Position numbers and translations under genes: made by a program
Notes under the pieces: generated by a model
The model's input: the letters and a program-made list of their open reading frames with translations, nothing else
Database searches by the model: none
What the model was told of the DNA's origin: nothing
Shown: positions 1 through 11,022 of the stretch, piece after piece
Layout of the letters: each line of letters opens with the position of its first letter
Numbering within the stretch: position 1 is the first letter of the stretch
Source: Dromaius novaehollandiae
Taxonomy: Eukaryota > Chordata > Aves > Casuariiformes > Dromaiidae
Length of the DNA stretch: 64,000 bases
Direction: 5' to 3'
Assembly: GCF_036370855.1 (NCBI RefSeq)
Contig: NW_026991398.1
Location: 806,001-870,000, forward strand

Positions 1-300
1 GCAGCAGGCAGATGGGTGTGGAAGCAGATTGTGATCTCTCCTGGGTCAGAGTACCTGGTAGGGCAGCAGCATGTTCATGACAGGGGAAGTCATTTCAAGG
101 AAAATTGTGTCTCTGAGGCCCTTAGACCATCAGCAGGCACCTGGTGGGGGTATGGACTTATGAGGTCACTTCTCTCCGAGCAGCTGCTAGGCCAGGAGAA
201 GGCCCATGGCTTGGATGTTGGTGGTGAGGTCACTCCTGGGTTTGGTGAGTGTGCCGGGAGGAGGAAGTGACACCTGCAGAGCTCTACAGCAGGATAGAGA
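1..300 (-). repeat. 64-bp minisatellite, few degenerate monomers (left edge of unit A)
   Basis: The minus strand shows TGACCTCA-centred monomers; the plus-strand TGAGGTCA cores at 161 and 225 are exactly 64 bases apart, with weaker copies to the left. It is the mirror of the forward copies at 35.2-35.6 kb. The array is probably cut by the window edge. Confidence 0.7.
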
Positions 301-1140
301 CGCAACTAGTAAATCAAGCAGAAGCAGATAATATTCCACACCATCTGTCACAAATGTTATTCCACTGCCTCATCATGAATTAGTACTGCTACGTTTAAAA
401 TGTGGATGATGTTCACTGGTGAATGTAGACGTGGACTTTAACCATGCACTTCTTCCTAAGTACAGGCTTACAGCCTGCTGCCGGTGGGTGAGGGAGTCCA
501 GCTAGAATTTTTACGCTGCTAAATGAGTGAAGTGCTGGTGTGAGCAGTGACATTGGCAATCTCTGATTTTATGTGTTAGTGTGCTGCGGAATATTCTTCC
601 ACATCAAAATACCAGGGGGCTGCTGAGATTTTTCTCCCAGATCAGAAGGATATCTCTGTCCTTGGATTCCTGGAGGTGGGAAGTGAGCAGGGCAGGGCTG
701 TTAGGGACTGTTCAGAGGAAGTCCCCGTTGGAAGGTCTGGGAGGACTGGAAGGGAATGGAAGGGCTGGAGAGTTGGTCTGTGTGTGTTTAGGGGCCCTGG
801 GGGTGCTCTGGCTGCTGCCATGTGTGGTGCTGTGCCCTGTGTGTCCCTGCTGCAGAGGCACGTGTTGGCTCTGGGAGGCGAGGGGTCGGAGGTTTGGTGT
901 GTCACAGTGGTGGGGTGCCCTGTGCTCAGGATGGGTGGTGTCTCCAGTGTCTTTGTACTTATCATGAGAGGAAGTGTCTGGAGAGAGCAGTGCTGTGCGT
1001 GGGGAGTGCTGCCAGGATGGGGAGCTGGGGAGCCCTGGGAGGTGAGGAGGTGACTTGGCTCGCAGGGCCCAGGCTGCCCTGGTGGCCAGAGCCAGGGATG
1101 CTGGCAGCCTGCTGCCTTCTGTGCGCTGAGGTTCAGGCCT
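300..1140 (+). repeat. Highly conserved block, near-identical to 34,400-35,225
   Basis: About 97-98 percent identical by eye to the mirror block in unit B. Identity then falls abruptly to about 86 percent from 1,150 to 1,310. Open frames exist on both strands, but the few differences do not favour silent positions, and no protein family is recognised. Confidence 0.75.
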
Positions 1141-2659
1141 TGAGTTTCCTCTGCTTTTGTCATGATCTGCAGCCAGATATGTCACATAGACTGTGAAATA
1201 CACAGAAATATGGAGCTTAGAGTATTTGGAGTAGAAGAGGTCATCTTTCAGAAGGGGTTCCTTGTTGGAGATTCTTGAAGTTAGCACCTCTGGGATCTGT
1301 CCAGCCACAAGTATTTTTAGGCGAGAGGCACAGCAGTTGCCTCACTCTCTTATTAGCAAAGGCTAAGGGGGGATACTGCCCATATACCTAATTGGTGCAG
1401 ACACTCTTTTCTTCTCTTGTGCCAGGACCCTAGAAGGTCTTTGCTAACAATGCAGTAGTATCCCCCCAGTTAGCCCTTACTTAACCTTCCGATTAACCCC
1501 CCTACAATCCAGTGAATTATAGAGAGGATCTTGAGCTCTTCCTGCTGAAGGCCTCACTGCTTCGGGGCTCTGTGCTGCAACCTGCACCCTGCGCACTGCG
1601 CACTGCCCTGGGCTCTGACACAAGACATCCAGGGCTGACATCCATCAGGAGGCTGCAGAGAGCAGTTTAGATCACGTGGGACTTTTTTCACCCACACAGT
1701 TACCAAGCAAATGGTCTTGCCACAGTGCAGAACTCAGAGGTGCCCTTTCAAGCGGCAGTGCCAGTCATTAGCTTTTAAAATGGGCAAAATAAGGGAAACT
1801 TCCAAAGACAAAGTATTTCTTCAGAAAATAATTGGCCTTTAAAACCACTTCTCCCAGATGTGCAGTGACTACAGTGAGTCATGATGCTCAAGCACTTGCC
1901 TGCAAGTCAGCAGGAAAGACTTTATGGGTCATAGCTGAGAATCAGCTTGGAAAGCTGAAGGTGTTTAATGCAAATAACTTGCAAATCCCCTCAGAATTAA
2001 GTTCTCCACCTTTTCACATGCCCCGCTCTTCTCTGAGGGAGTCATTTTTGACCTGATAGATCAAGTGTCCAACTCAGCTGAGCACGTTTTGCAGTGTGTC
2101 ACTGAGCTGGCTGAGGCCTGCAGGTTCTGAAGCTCCTGCCTGATCAGCTCAGGCACAGCCTGGGTCTTAGCTCACTCATGGACTCTTCTTTGCAAGTGAA
2201 CTCCCTCTGAGATGACATCCCAAGTGTGGATCTGAGGCTAATTTGGACAAAGGTGCCCTCTTGGCAGTGAGGTGTGGATAAAAGCAAGTGAGGGTCAGTT
2301 CCTTCTGGAGTGGTGCAGGACTGTCCCAGCAGGCCTTGCACAGTTAAACTGACCCACCCATCATCAAACTGTACATTAGAGCACATACTGTGACTCCTTC
2401 TTGGTATCACACTATATAAAACCCCCGTGGCTGGTAATAATACATCATGCAGAACGTTGGGCACACTGAGCTGCCACTGAGCTGAACCTTCCAGATCCTG
2501 CCTGTGCTGTCCCTGGGCTGCAGGGGCGGTACCCTGGGCTCGGAGGAGACCTAGGTGAGGAGCTGTGGGCTGCTCGGTGGCAGGTCCGCTGCAGAGGGGC
2601 GAGTCCTGAGCAGGGTGGCCGTGAGCCGTGCCTGCCTGCCTGCCGGCCGCAGGCTGGTG

Positions 2660-3040
2660 GGGTGGCTGCAGCAGAGGTGTCCTCACAATCAGCACCCAGA
2701 CGGGTTTGTTTCACCTGCATCTCCCCCTTCCCCTCCCCAGGACTGTCATTTCTGGTGGGTGGGCTCTCTGAGGTGCTGGGTGACACCACAATGCCTGCTG
2801 GCCAGCACATCTGCTGAGGGCCAATCAGGCTGCTGCAGTGGAAGTGACCTCACAACCAACACTGCAGCCAGGTCCCCTTTAACTGCCTCTCCCCATCCTC
2901 CTGCCCGTCTATCATGTCTGGTGGGATGAGTGATGGTGTGATTCTCTTCTTGTCCTCAAAATCTCTCCCACCAGAACCCAGCCCACGAGGTTCCTCTACA
3001 GGAGGTGACCTCACCATCAGCACTGCAGAGGTGTCACTTG
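2660..3040 (+). repeat. Degenerate minisatellite monomers within unit A
   Basis: TGACCTCAC cores at 2,845 and 3,005 and a weaker one near 2,680 sit in GCCAATCAGG or TCAGCACTGCAG contexts like those of the 64-bp monomer. The spacing is irregular, so these are old, scattered copies. Confidence 0.5.
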
Positions 3041-4461
3041 TATCTTTTTCTCCCCAAACCCCTCTTCTGATTTGTCCTCTTTTCTGGGTCCCACATTCAA
3101 CATCCCAGCCATGTCCCTTTACTGTCCCTCTCCCCTGTCCCCATGGAATTACACACACGTGGTGGGACAGCTCATGTGGCAAGATGAAAATGGGCTCCTG
3201 GGGAAGGCAGGCTGGGGTGGCGAGGAGGTGCAGGTGTGCTCTGTGCAAAGGGGTGGCTGGAGTGCACAGGGCTTTGCCTTGGAGCAGGTGATGAGCCAGT
3301 CAAGACCTTGTAGTAAGGACAAGAGGACACAGCAGTCTGGGTGACATTCTGGTCAGCGATTCAGCTCATTCAGGCTCTGCTTGGCAGGATCCAACAGGAG
3401 ACTTCCCTGGAGGGCAGAGGGGCCACGAGGCCTCTGTAAAGACAGACTAGGCAGAGGAAGAGAGGACAGAGAGGCAGAAGAAGAGAAGAAATATGTCAGT
3501 ATGAATACAGTAATTTCTCAGAAGAGAGTTTGTCCAATCAGAGTGTTGCCAGGAAGTGTACCATGAGGAATAAAATAGACATAAACATGTAAACTCACAT
3601 AGAGTAATTTCTGTAGTACATGCATATGGTGCTACCAATCAAAATGAAATAAATTATTCATTAGAATTAATAAAGAATGTTTGGAGTGCTGAAAACAGAG
3701 ATTTGTTTCGGTTCTTGCATAGAAATATTTTTGGCATAGATTTCACCCAGTGATGAGAAGTTTACTTTCAGACCTTTATAGATACATACAGAGGCCATTG
3801 CTGCCTGAGATGCCCTGTGTAGCTGTGTTCCCATGTGGTGCTGAGAAATGTGACCCAGAAACTATGGGAACCTTTCTGCAGCATTGGCTGGTCACCAGGA
3901 GAAGCATCTCCAGACCTCTCAGTTGGACAACTTTTTTCTTTCAATTGACTAGAAAGGGAAGTCCAGACAACTGGGTTAGCCAGAGACATCTGCACTGAAG
4001 GGGTCTGGCACTGGGTGAGATAATTCCCATTCCTGTTGTCACCTCAAATGGTGTCACACTTCATTTACCATGGAGGGAATGAAAAGGGAGTGTGGATAGA
4101 TGTTTAGAGACTGCTTTAAGACATCGCTGTAACACAGGTACATTGAGATTTGTGCAAATTAGGCCATAAATAAGTAGGACATTTTATTGAAGCTTTTATC
4201 AGCTTGCTTTCCTCTATTAGCTGTGAAAGCTCCACACCTCATGGTGCGACTCGCTGTGTGTAAAGAGCAAGGAGCAGCAAGAATGATCCAGGGCAGGGAG
4301 TGGTTAGAGGGGCACTGGACTCATGCAAGACATAAAAACAGTATTTTTAATAGTGTAGGCCTTCTTATAAAAGAAATCTTTAGAAACTGTGAATAAAAAT
4401 GAAAGAAGAAAGAAACTGGATAAATTAAGCAAAAAATATGTTTTGATACACTTTTCAGTTT

Positions 4462-4462
<1 letters not shown>

Positions 4463-4495
<33 letters not shown>
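4463..4495. repeat. Poly-T tract (33 T)
   Basis: Homopolymer in unit A where unit B has about five T at the mirrored position (near 28,390). It is a local expansion with no element attached on either side. Confidence 0.9.
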
Positions 4496-4496
<1 letters not shown>

Positions 4497-4799
4497 AAAA
4501 GCAAAGTGATTTCCAGAGCTGGGGTGGGATGCAGTCAGAGGGTCATGGACATGCCGTGCCATTGCAGGTGCCCTGCTCCCCTCTGCCCAGCCTCCCTCTG
4601 CAGCTCCAAGGGGCTCTGGTCTCCTGCAGGTCCCCTGTGAGAGCTGGCAGGCCCAGGCAGGTGCCTCAGACACACTGGGGCCTCTCCAAGTGCCACTGGC
4701 TGCTTGTGGTTGGACACCTGAACTCGGCCTGGAAAGGTGAAGAACTGTTTTCAATGTTAAAAAATATAAGCCCACTTTCATCAGCTCACATGATTGGCT

Positions 4800-6650
4800 A
4801 ATTTTAATGTCAATGTTTTCCGATGATGAAATTGTGGAAACCTTCCAGAAAAGTAATAATCTTGGGAGAAGAAATATTGATCTGCCCTTGACCTTGTGTT
4901 TCCACTGCTCTGTCTATTAGGCTGTGGATGTAATCTCAGTGATCTTTCATGTATTTCCACATGTCCTGATTAAATTGGTCATTTCTAAAGGCATCTTCAC
5001 ATCAGACTTTCTGGGCATATGCCCTTTCCATCATTTCCCAGTTTTCCTCCTACCCTTGCTCTTTATCATTCAGATACCTCTCAACTCTCCAGTTGCTGCT
5101 CTGAGCTGCTAGGAGTCTGAAGCTTGCCTCATCTTTCAGCAGTCTCATCGTCTCTTTAGCCACTTCCTTTGTTCTGTTTTTTTTTTTGGTTTTGTTTGTT
5201 TGTTTGTTTTTTGGTTGTTTGTTTCCTATCTATCTGTCGAGAACATTTCAAGGAAGGTTATGTCTTGTGAGGAGTGAAGCTCACTAGAGGCAGCTTGGAC
5301 TTGACATACACTTGAGGACAGTCTCTTTCATTAAGCTGTTTCAAATTTCGTTTTTGTTTCATTGCAATAAAGACAAATCCTTCTGTGCCTGTTTGCAGCT
5401 AGTTCTCTAAGGAAAGCAGGTGGGAATTGGTGCACATGAGCTGTAACCTTCAGCTACAGACTGGAGTGGGAAAAGCTTACATTTTAACCAGAGTGCTCTA
5501 AGTCCCCAGTGGCTGATGAAGGAATTGGCAGGGCTGGGGAGCTGGGGAGGAAGGTTGTCCATACCTCTTTCCTATAAAAAATACTGCTTTTCCTACATGT
5601 CCAGACTTCATTCAGAGACCCAGTGGGTCAGTCTGAATTGGAGAATGTGGGTATGGCTTATTCTGTAAACTGAAGAATAAAGAAAGCTTCAGAAGCAGAT
5701 ATCTTTCTTTTTCAGGTGCTCATTGAAATCTGCCTAATTTCAATACTCCACTGAAAGCTTCCCAATTAGCCACACAAGACTTGAAGAACTGAAGCAAATT
5801 ATGGAAAGAGACATGACTCCTTAGAGGGTTTTTAATGACCCCTCGGGTGTATTTGGTGCTGAGCCCATGAACCGCAGATTCTGAGAGGAAGCTGAACAAA
5901 CCTCTCAAGAAGTTAAAGTCAAAAGCAAATCCCAAGTTTCTTGGAGCATTAACAGGTCCCATTGAGGGCCATTACTGACAAAGTCTCCCTGGAGGCTGAT
6001 TAGAGCAGAAAGTTGGAGGCCCTGATTGCAGGTAGGCAAAGGCAATGTGCAGGTGGCTCTGATGCCAAGTCAGCCTTGATGTGTGTTATCAAGCAGAGCA
6101 GCCAGGCACTGACAGCCAGCCCCTGGGTAGGGTGATCCTTTCCATCCTGCATTGCTCAGGGCTCTTCCTGGGGGCAGTGTGCGGGTGGGGGTGCACAATG
6201 CCAAGTGCAGAACCATGATACGGCACCTCCTGAGCTCCCAAGGGACAAAGAGGCAGCAAGGCCACAGTGCTTTAAGGAATGGTGTCTTCTCGTGGGCTTC
6301 AGTGGCAGAGACACCAGGCATAGCCAGGAGGACAAAGACCTAGCTGTGTTGGGAGCTTTCAGCCTTGGCAGTGCCCCTGGCCACCTCCACCACAGGCTGT
6401 CCTATGCTTTCCCACACCAGTGCCTGTTTCCCTGTGTACTGTAGACACCCAGACTGCTTCCTAACCTTGCTCTCACCCCAGAATGTCCCAATCTCTCCTG
6501 ATGTCTTCCTGTCCTCACTTGCTTCTCCTTGAAACACAAAGCCAGGGGCTGATCACAGGCTCCCTCTGGGTGACCTGTTGCACCACAGCACTCTGCTAGG
6601 AGTGACATTCTTTTTACTTGAAGTCCAGTCTGAATCTCTCAAGCTGCAGC
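4800..6650 (+). repeat. Upstream block conserved in all four units (A copy)
   Basis: No gene recognised. It aligns with 26,370-28,090 (minus), 39,460-40,840 (plus) and 59,900-61,450 (minus). The best kept part is at 5,820-6,000, around GGTGTATTTGGTG and the CATTGAGGGCCATTA stretch. A T-rich GTTT microsatellite lies at about 5,175-5,222. Confidence 0.65.
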
Positions 6651-6679
6651 TTGTGCTTCTTTCCCCTTCTCATGCTGTT

Positions 6680-6880
6680 TCCCACTACCAAAAAAAGCTC
6701 CATCATCTCTGAAACCACCCTTCAAGCACTCACAGGCTCCTACTCTACTACCTCCGCTTCATCAGGATAAAGAAGCTGAGGTGTCTCCACCTCTCCTTAT
6801 CGACAGGGTTATTTCTGCCTAGGCACAGGACTTGATATTTCTCTTGTAAATCTTCATGAGGTATCTGTTGTCTGAATCAC
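6680..6880 (-). mobile_element. CR1 remnant (second element)
   Basis: The stretch CACTACCAAAAAAAGCTCCA and following bases are the reverse of the CR1 piece at 26,220-26,270 in unit B. Badly decayed. Confidence 0.5.
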
Positions 6881-6917
6881 CTGAGTGCCTCAAAATCCTT
6901 CTGGACTGAAGCTCCTC

Positions 6918-6962
6918 TGTGTCAAAAAAACAAACAAACAAAAAATACAACAAAACAAAACA
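6918..6962. repeat. CAAA-type simple repeat
   Basis: A-rich low-complexity stretch of CAAA and CAAAA units between the two CR1 remnants. Confidence 0.85.
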
Positions 6963-7189
6963 GAGCCAATGGGTTCAGGGCAAGCAGGAGTGGGTTGATT
7001 GTATGGGAAGGGATCAGGATTATAACGGAGACAAACTGAGAAGGGGGGGGAGAAAAAAATGAAATTAAAAGTGAATCAAAGGGTTCATCGGGGCGGTTTG
7101 GGAATTCCTGGCAAGAAGCCCTGCATCTGGACAATTCCACCTGGAGGAGGACAAGAAAGCAGGCCTGCTTCCACTGTCACAGGGAACCT

Positions 7190-9350
7190 GTGTGCTTTCC
7201 CTGACATCAACAAATGAAGATCAAGAGTGGGAAGTATCATGGACCCCTTCAGGGTGGAAGGAACCTCAGGAGGTCTCTAGACCAATCTGTTTGCACAGGT
7301 TCTCTGGGCAACCAGTTCCAAAGCTTCACCATCCTCATAGTGGAAAAGCTTTTCCTCATGTCCTGCACAAATGTCTTTTCTTTCTACTTATGCCCATTTT
7401 TTGTCTCTTGTCCTCCCCCCATGCACCTTGGTGAAGAACCTGGCACCATCTTCTGGATGACCTCCTCATAGCCATTGGAAGGCTGCTATGAGATCCCTCC
7501 AATGACATCTCTTCTGCAAGTTGAAGAAGCCCCATATCCTCACAGAGGAATTGCTCCAGTTCCCCAACTACTCTGAGGGCACTCAGCCAAATTCACTCCC
7601 AGTTATCAAGCTCTTTCTTTTCCTGGGAACCCAACACTGGATGCAGTATTCTCTATGTGGTCTAATGAATACTGACTAGAAGGTGATCCTCATTTCCCTC
7701 GACTTCCTGGCTATGCTCCTGCTCAGACAGACCACGATGCTTCTGGCCTTCTTTGCTGCCAGGGAACGATGCTTGCTCATGTTTTGCCTCTGTCGCCCAG
7801 GACCGTCAGGTCCTTTTCCACAGAGCTGCTCCCCAGGCACTCAGGCCCCAGCCTGTAACACTGTGGGGTGTTGGTTTCTCCCAGGTGCAAGACCTGGCGT
7901 TTGTCCTTGTTGAATTTCCTGAGGTTGCTGACAGCCCATTCCTCCTGCCTGTCTAGCTCCCTCTGAATGGCAGCCCTCAAGCATATGGCTGGACCGCCCA
8001 CCTCCAGTTTGGGGTCATCCACAAATGTGATGAGTGTTGCCTCCTGCATGTAACTAGTACAGATGATAAACAGGAGAAGTTTCTGGAGGGATCAATGGTG
8101 CTGCACTTCTCTCTGGCCTCCAAGAAGAGTGCTACCCATTCACCACTGCCCTCTGAGCCTGACCATCCAAGCAGCTATTTATTCATCCAGTTGTCTTCTC
8201 TTCTAGCCTATAACGCTCTGACTTCTTCTCCTTCATGTGCCCAGAAATGTGACCTGGGAGGATTCATTCCAGGACTCACTCCTCACCAATGTGAGGCTGA
8301 ACTGCCTGCAGCTCCCCAGGTTGCCCTTGGGGCCTTTTTTGAAGATGGATGCTACATTTGCCTTTCTGCAGTCATTGGGACTTTGCCCCATCTCCACAAC
8401 CTTTCAAAGATGGTAGCGAGTGGTCTTGCACTCACAGCAGTCAGCTCTCACAGCATCCTCACATGCAGCCCATCCAACCCCCCTGACTGGTGTAGTTTGA
8501 GTTCTCACAAGTCATCCCTCACTAACCTCGTCCACTGTGGGCTGCTTTTCTCCTCTGGAGTCCGGACTCAAGGCACAACAGCCCAGAAGACCTTGCTTGT
8601 GGAAACAGAACATGGGTTGAGTTCCTCAGACCTATCTGCATCTGCTGCTAGAGGATTCCCTGTCCCATTTAGCAGGGAGGCCACATTTTCCTTTTTATTC
8701 TATGATTCTTACTGAAGCAATAGCAGCTCATCTTCATGCCCTTGACATCACCTGCAAGTGTCAATCCTAAGGGAGCTTTTTCTTCCCTAACACCATGCCT
8801 GTGATGCTGGACAATATTTCTAAATTCCTCCTTTGCCTCTCCCTTCTTCCCCCTGCTGTATGCTGCCCTATTACCCTGGAGCTAAGATGTGAGGTCCCTG
8901 TGTAGCCAAGTTGGTCCCCTGAGATGTCTGCTAGTCCTGCTAGTTTTAGCAAGTATCAGGATGGCCCATCCTTGTGCTTAGCAGGTCTGTCCTTAAAGGC
9001 CTGCTGGCTTTCCTAAGCTCCTGGGCCCTTCAGAGCTGCCTCCCATGGCATCCCCCACCAGTCCCCTGAACAGCCCACAAAGTCTGCTCCTCTGAAGTCC
9101 AGGGTCTGTACTCTGCTACTGTCCTTCCTCACTCCCTCCAGGATCTGAGACTCCACATTTTCATGGTCATGGTAGGCAAGGCTGGCACTATCCTATCCCT
9201 GATCAGTTCCTCCTTATTTCCAACCTACCAATGCAGGAAAGCATCACCCTTTTCTGGCTTGTGCATCTCCATCTGCCTGCGCCTGTGCCCCAGGCTGCAT
9301 GCACTTGTGTATATTTGGGCTGCAGAGCCTCAGCTATGGCACAGAGAACA
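7190..9350 (-). mobile_element. CR1 LINE, 5'-truncated and decayed (unit A copy)
   Basis: Read on the minus strand, with its 3' end at about 7,190. A 90-residue frame at 8,049-7,777 shows the CR1 reverse transcriptase C-terminal region (FVDDPKLEVGG, then EEWAVSNLRKFNKDKRQVLH and VEKDLTVLGD). The strand opposite to the element carries the typical antisense CR1 text at 7,230-7,960. Many stops and frameshifts are present, so it is inactive. The insertion lies at the same site in all four units, so it predates their duplication. Confidence 0.85.
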
Positions 9351-10690
9351 CACTGGTCATGATGAAATGTTACCATGAGCCAAGGACATCATGTGTGCAA
9401 TGACCCCACTTCAGAGCAGACACATGCTGGCATAGATAGCAGGTGGCAACATAATGGTGAAAGGAGGTTCCCACTAAGAGAGCAAACCCTGCAGTGCCCA
9501 AGGCCAGGGAGAAACAGAGCTGGGCTGTGCTGAAATGGCAGGAGAGGGGTTGGCTGCCTGAGCTGACTTTGTATCACCTTGGGGCCTGTGACAGGGGTGA
9601 ACCAATCTCCAGGAAGGACAAGGTGTCACCGAAGAACTCCCTGGACCTGGATGTCCTGTGATCCAACCAACCTGTGGACATCACTAGCACAGTCCCTGTT
9701 CATATCATCTGAGGGGGTGAGAAGTTGTTCATGGAGAGAAAAGCTAGAAGTGTTTGAGAGTGCAGGGACTACAGTGGAGACCTTGGTGTGATGTGCCTCC
9801 CATCTATGCAGCACTGCTGGATGTAGATAGGACGGCCTTGCCCAAAGGCAATGGTGGGATCCAGTTGTTTGGGCACTTGTAGGAAACCTGAGAGGCCCTG
9901 GGGTGCTTTCCCAGCAACCACTCCAGAAGGACATGGCTTTCCTGTAGGTTCCATGCTGAGTTTTCTAGAGATCTGTGGTTTTACTGGACACCCCAGGCAT
10001 GGGACATGGCCCTGCCTATGGCCTATCTTTATGTCACTGAATCTACTGTCTGCACTGAATTGCATTAGCTATTTGCATTGCACAGATCTGCTCATGTCTC
10101 AGCTTGCAAAGTGAGCAGAGCTCTAGTTGCAGTAGGCATCTAGGGTCATTTCAGATGGCCAAGGCAATTCCCCACCTGGCCCCCACCTCATGCTCCAGAA
10201 GGATGTGGGTGTCATAGTTGCTCCATCAGAACAAGCAGACTCTGGCACATGCTTTGGGCCACCTCTGTCTCCTCAGCTGTCACCAGGTGTTTGTGTGTGT
10301 CCAGCTGACTCCCACCCTCCATCTCCAGTGATTACAACGGGAGCTTAGACAAGGAGCTCCTATGCAGACACCTATGTGGTGCTCACTTCAGTTTTGGCAA
10401 AGGGAATCCCACCTCCTGTGTGTTTTTTTGTGGAGCTGACAGGAAGGATCTAAATCCCACTCCATCCCTGGGCCTTCTAAACCACCCTGAGAAGCCTAAA
10501 CTGACTCATCTGAATTAAAACCTGAACCATGGGTAAATGAACTTCCTTCTTGTCCCTGCCTAGGTTCCTGCCTTGTGAAGGTACAGGAAATAGGGGATTC
10601 CAGAATGGGACATTTCCGCTGCTTGCAGATAACCATCCACTGATGAGACAAATTGCAATGCTGCAATCAGTCTCTCTCCACTCTTTAGAG
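9350..10690 (+). repeat. Block between CR1 and promoter, conserved in four units (A copy)
   Basis: No gene recognised. Its counterparts are 23,480-24,530, 41,470-42,590 and 55,225-56,600. It contains a short GTTTGTGTGTGT stretch at about 10,289 that has expanded into a long GT microsatellite in unit C. Confidence 0.55.
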
Positions 10691-11022
10691 AGGGAGCATC
10701 GGTGATTATTTTAGTTTATTGCAGTGAACATTTCCCAGGAGGAGGGAGCACAAGGGACAGAGACATTTGTGTCTTCAGCTGGGCCCCTGCTCCTGAGTGG
10801 GGCCAGGCTCCTGGGATGGAGGGAGCTCATGGCAACCTGGCAGCACTGCCCAGACACAGCTGTGTGCAGGAGCAGCTCCTCTGCAGAGAGCAGCAGGGCT
10901 GCGGGCACTGCCTGCTGCTGCTGACATGAGCTGAGAGAAGGCAGCGAGAAGTGGAAGGCAGTGTGGAGTGGGAGGACAGAGGAGAGCTGCTTGTGGGAGA
11001 AATCTTCAGAGCCTTTTGCATG
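10690..11022 (+). promoter_or_regulatory. Candidate receptor promoter and 5' noncoding exon (unit A)
   Basis: This block is conserved at the same place in all four units and ends in a perfect splice donor (GTAAGT at 11,023), 2.3 kb before the receptor start. It opens with an AT-rich homeodomain-like element (TGATTATTTTAG, 10,703-10,714) and a TTTCCCAGGAGG stretch resembling a degenerate O/E (EBF) site, then a conserved CATGGCAACCTGG with an X-box half-site. Olfactory receptor genes typically have a noncoding 5' exon and promoters with homeodomain and EBF sites. The role is therefore inferred; the transcription start is not located. Confidence 0.5.

Larger units (their letters stand above)
1310..4800 (+). 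repeat. Outer region shared only by units A and B
   Basis: No gene recognised. Pieces pair in mirror image: 1,310-2,130 with 33,440-34,210, 2,820-3,330 with 29,540-30,060, 3,400-4,460 with 28,390-29,225, and 4,500-4,780 with 28,090-28,380. The stretch 2,140-2,820 has no clear partner because unit B holds the minisatellite array there. Confidence 0.65.

Noticed and set aside
642-1308. Pairs of long open frames at 0.6-1.3 kb repeated at 34.2-34.9 kb
   Set aside because: The frames are open on both strands, the differences between copies change amino acids freely, and conservation is explained by near-identity of the DNA block.
7777-8049. 90-residue minus-strand frame as a host gene
   Set aside because: It is the decayed C-terminal part of a CR1 reverse transcriptase.
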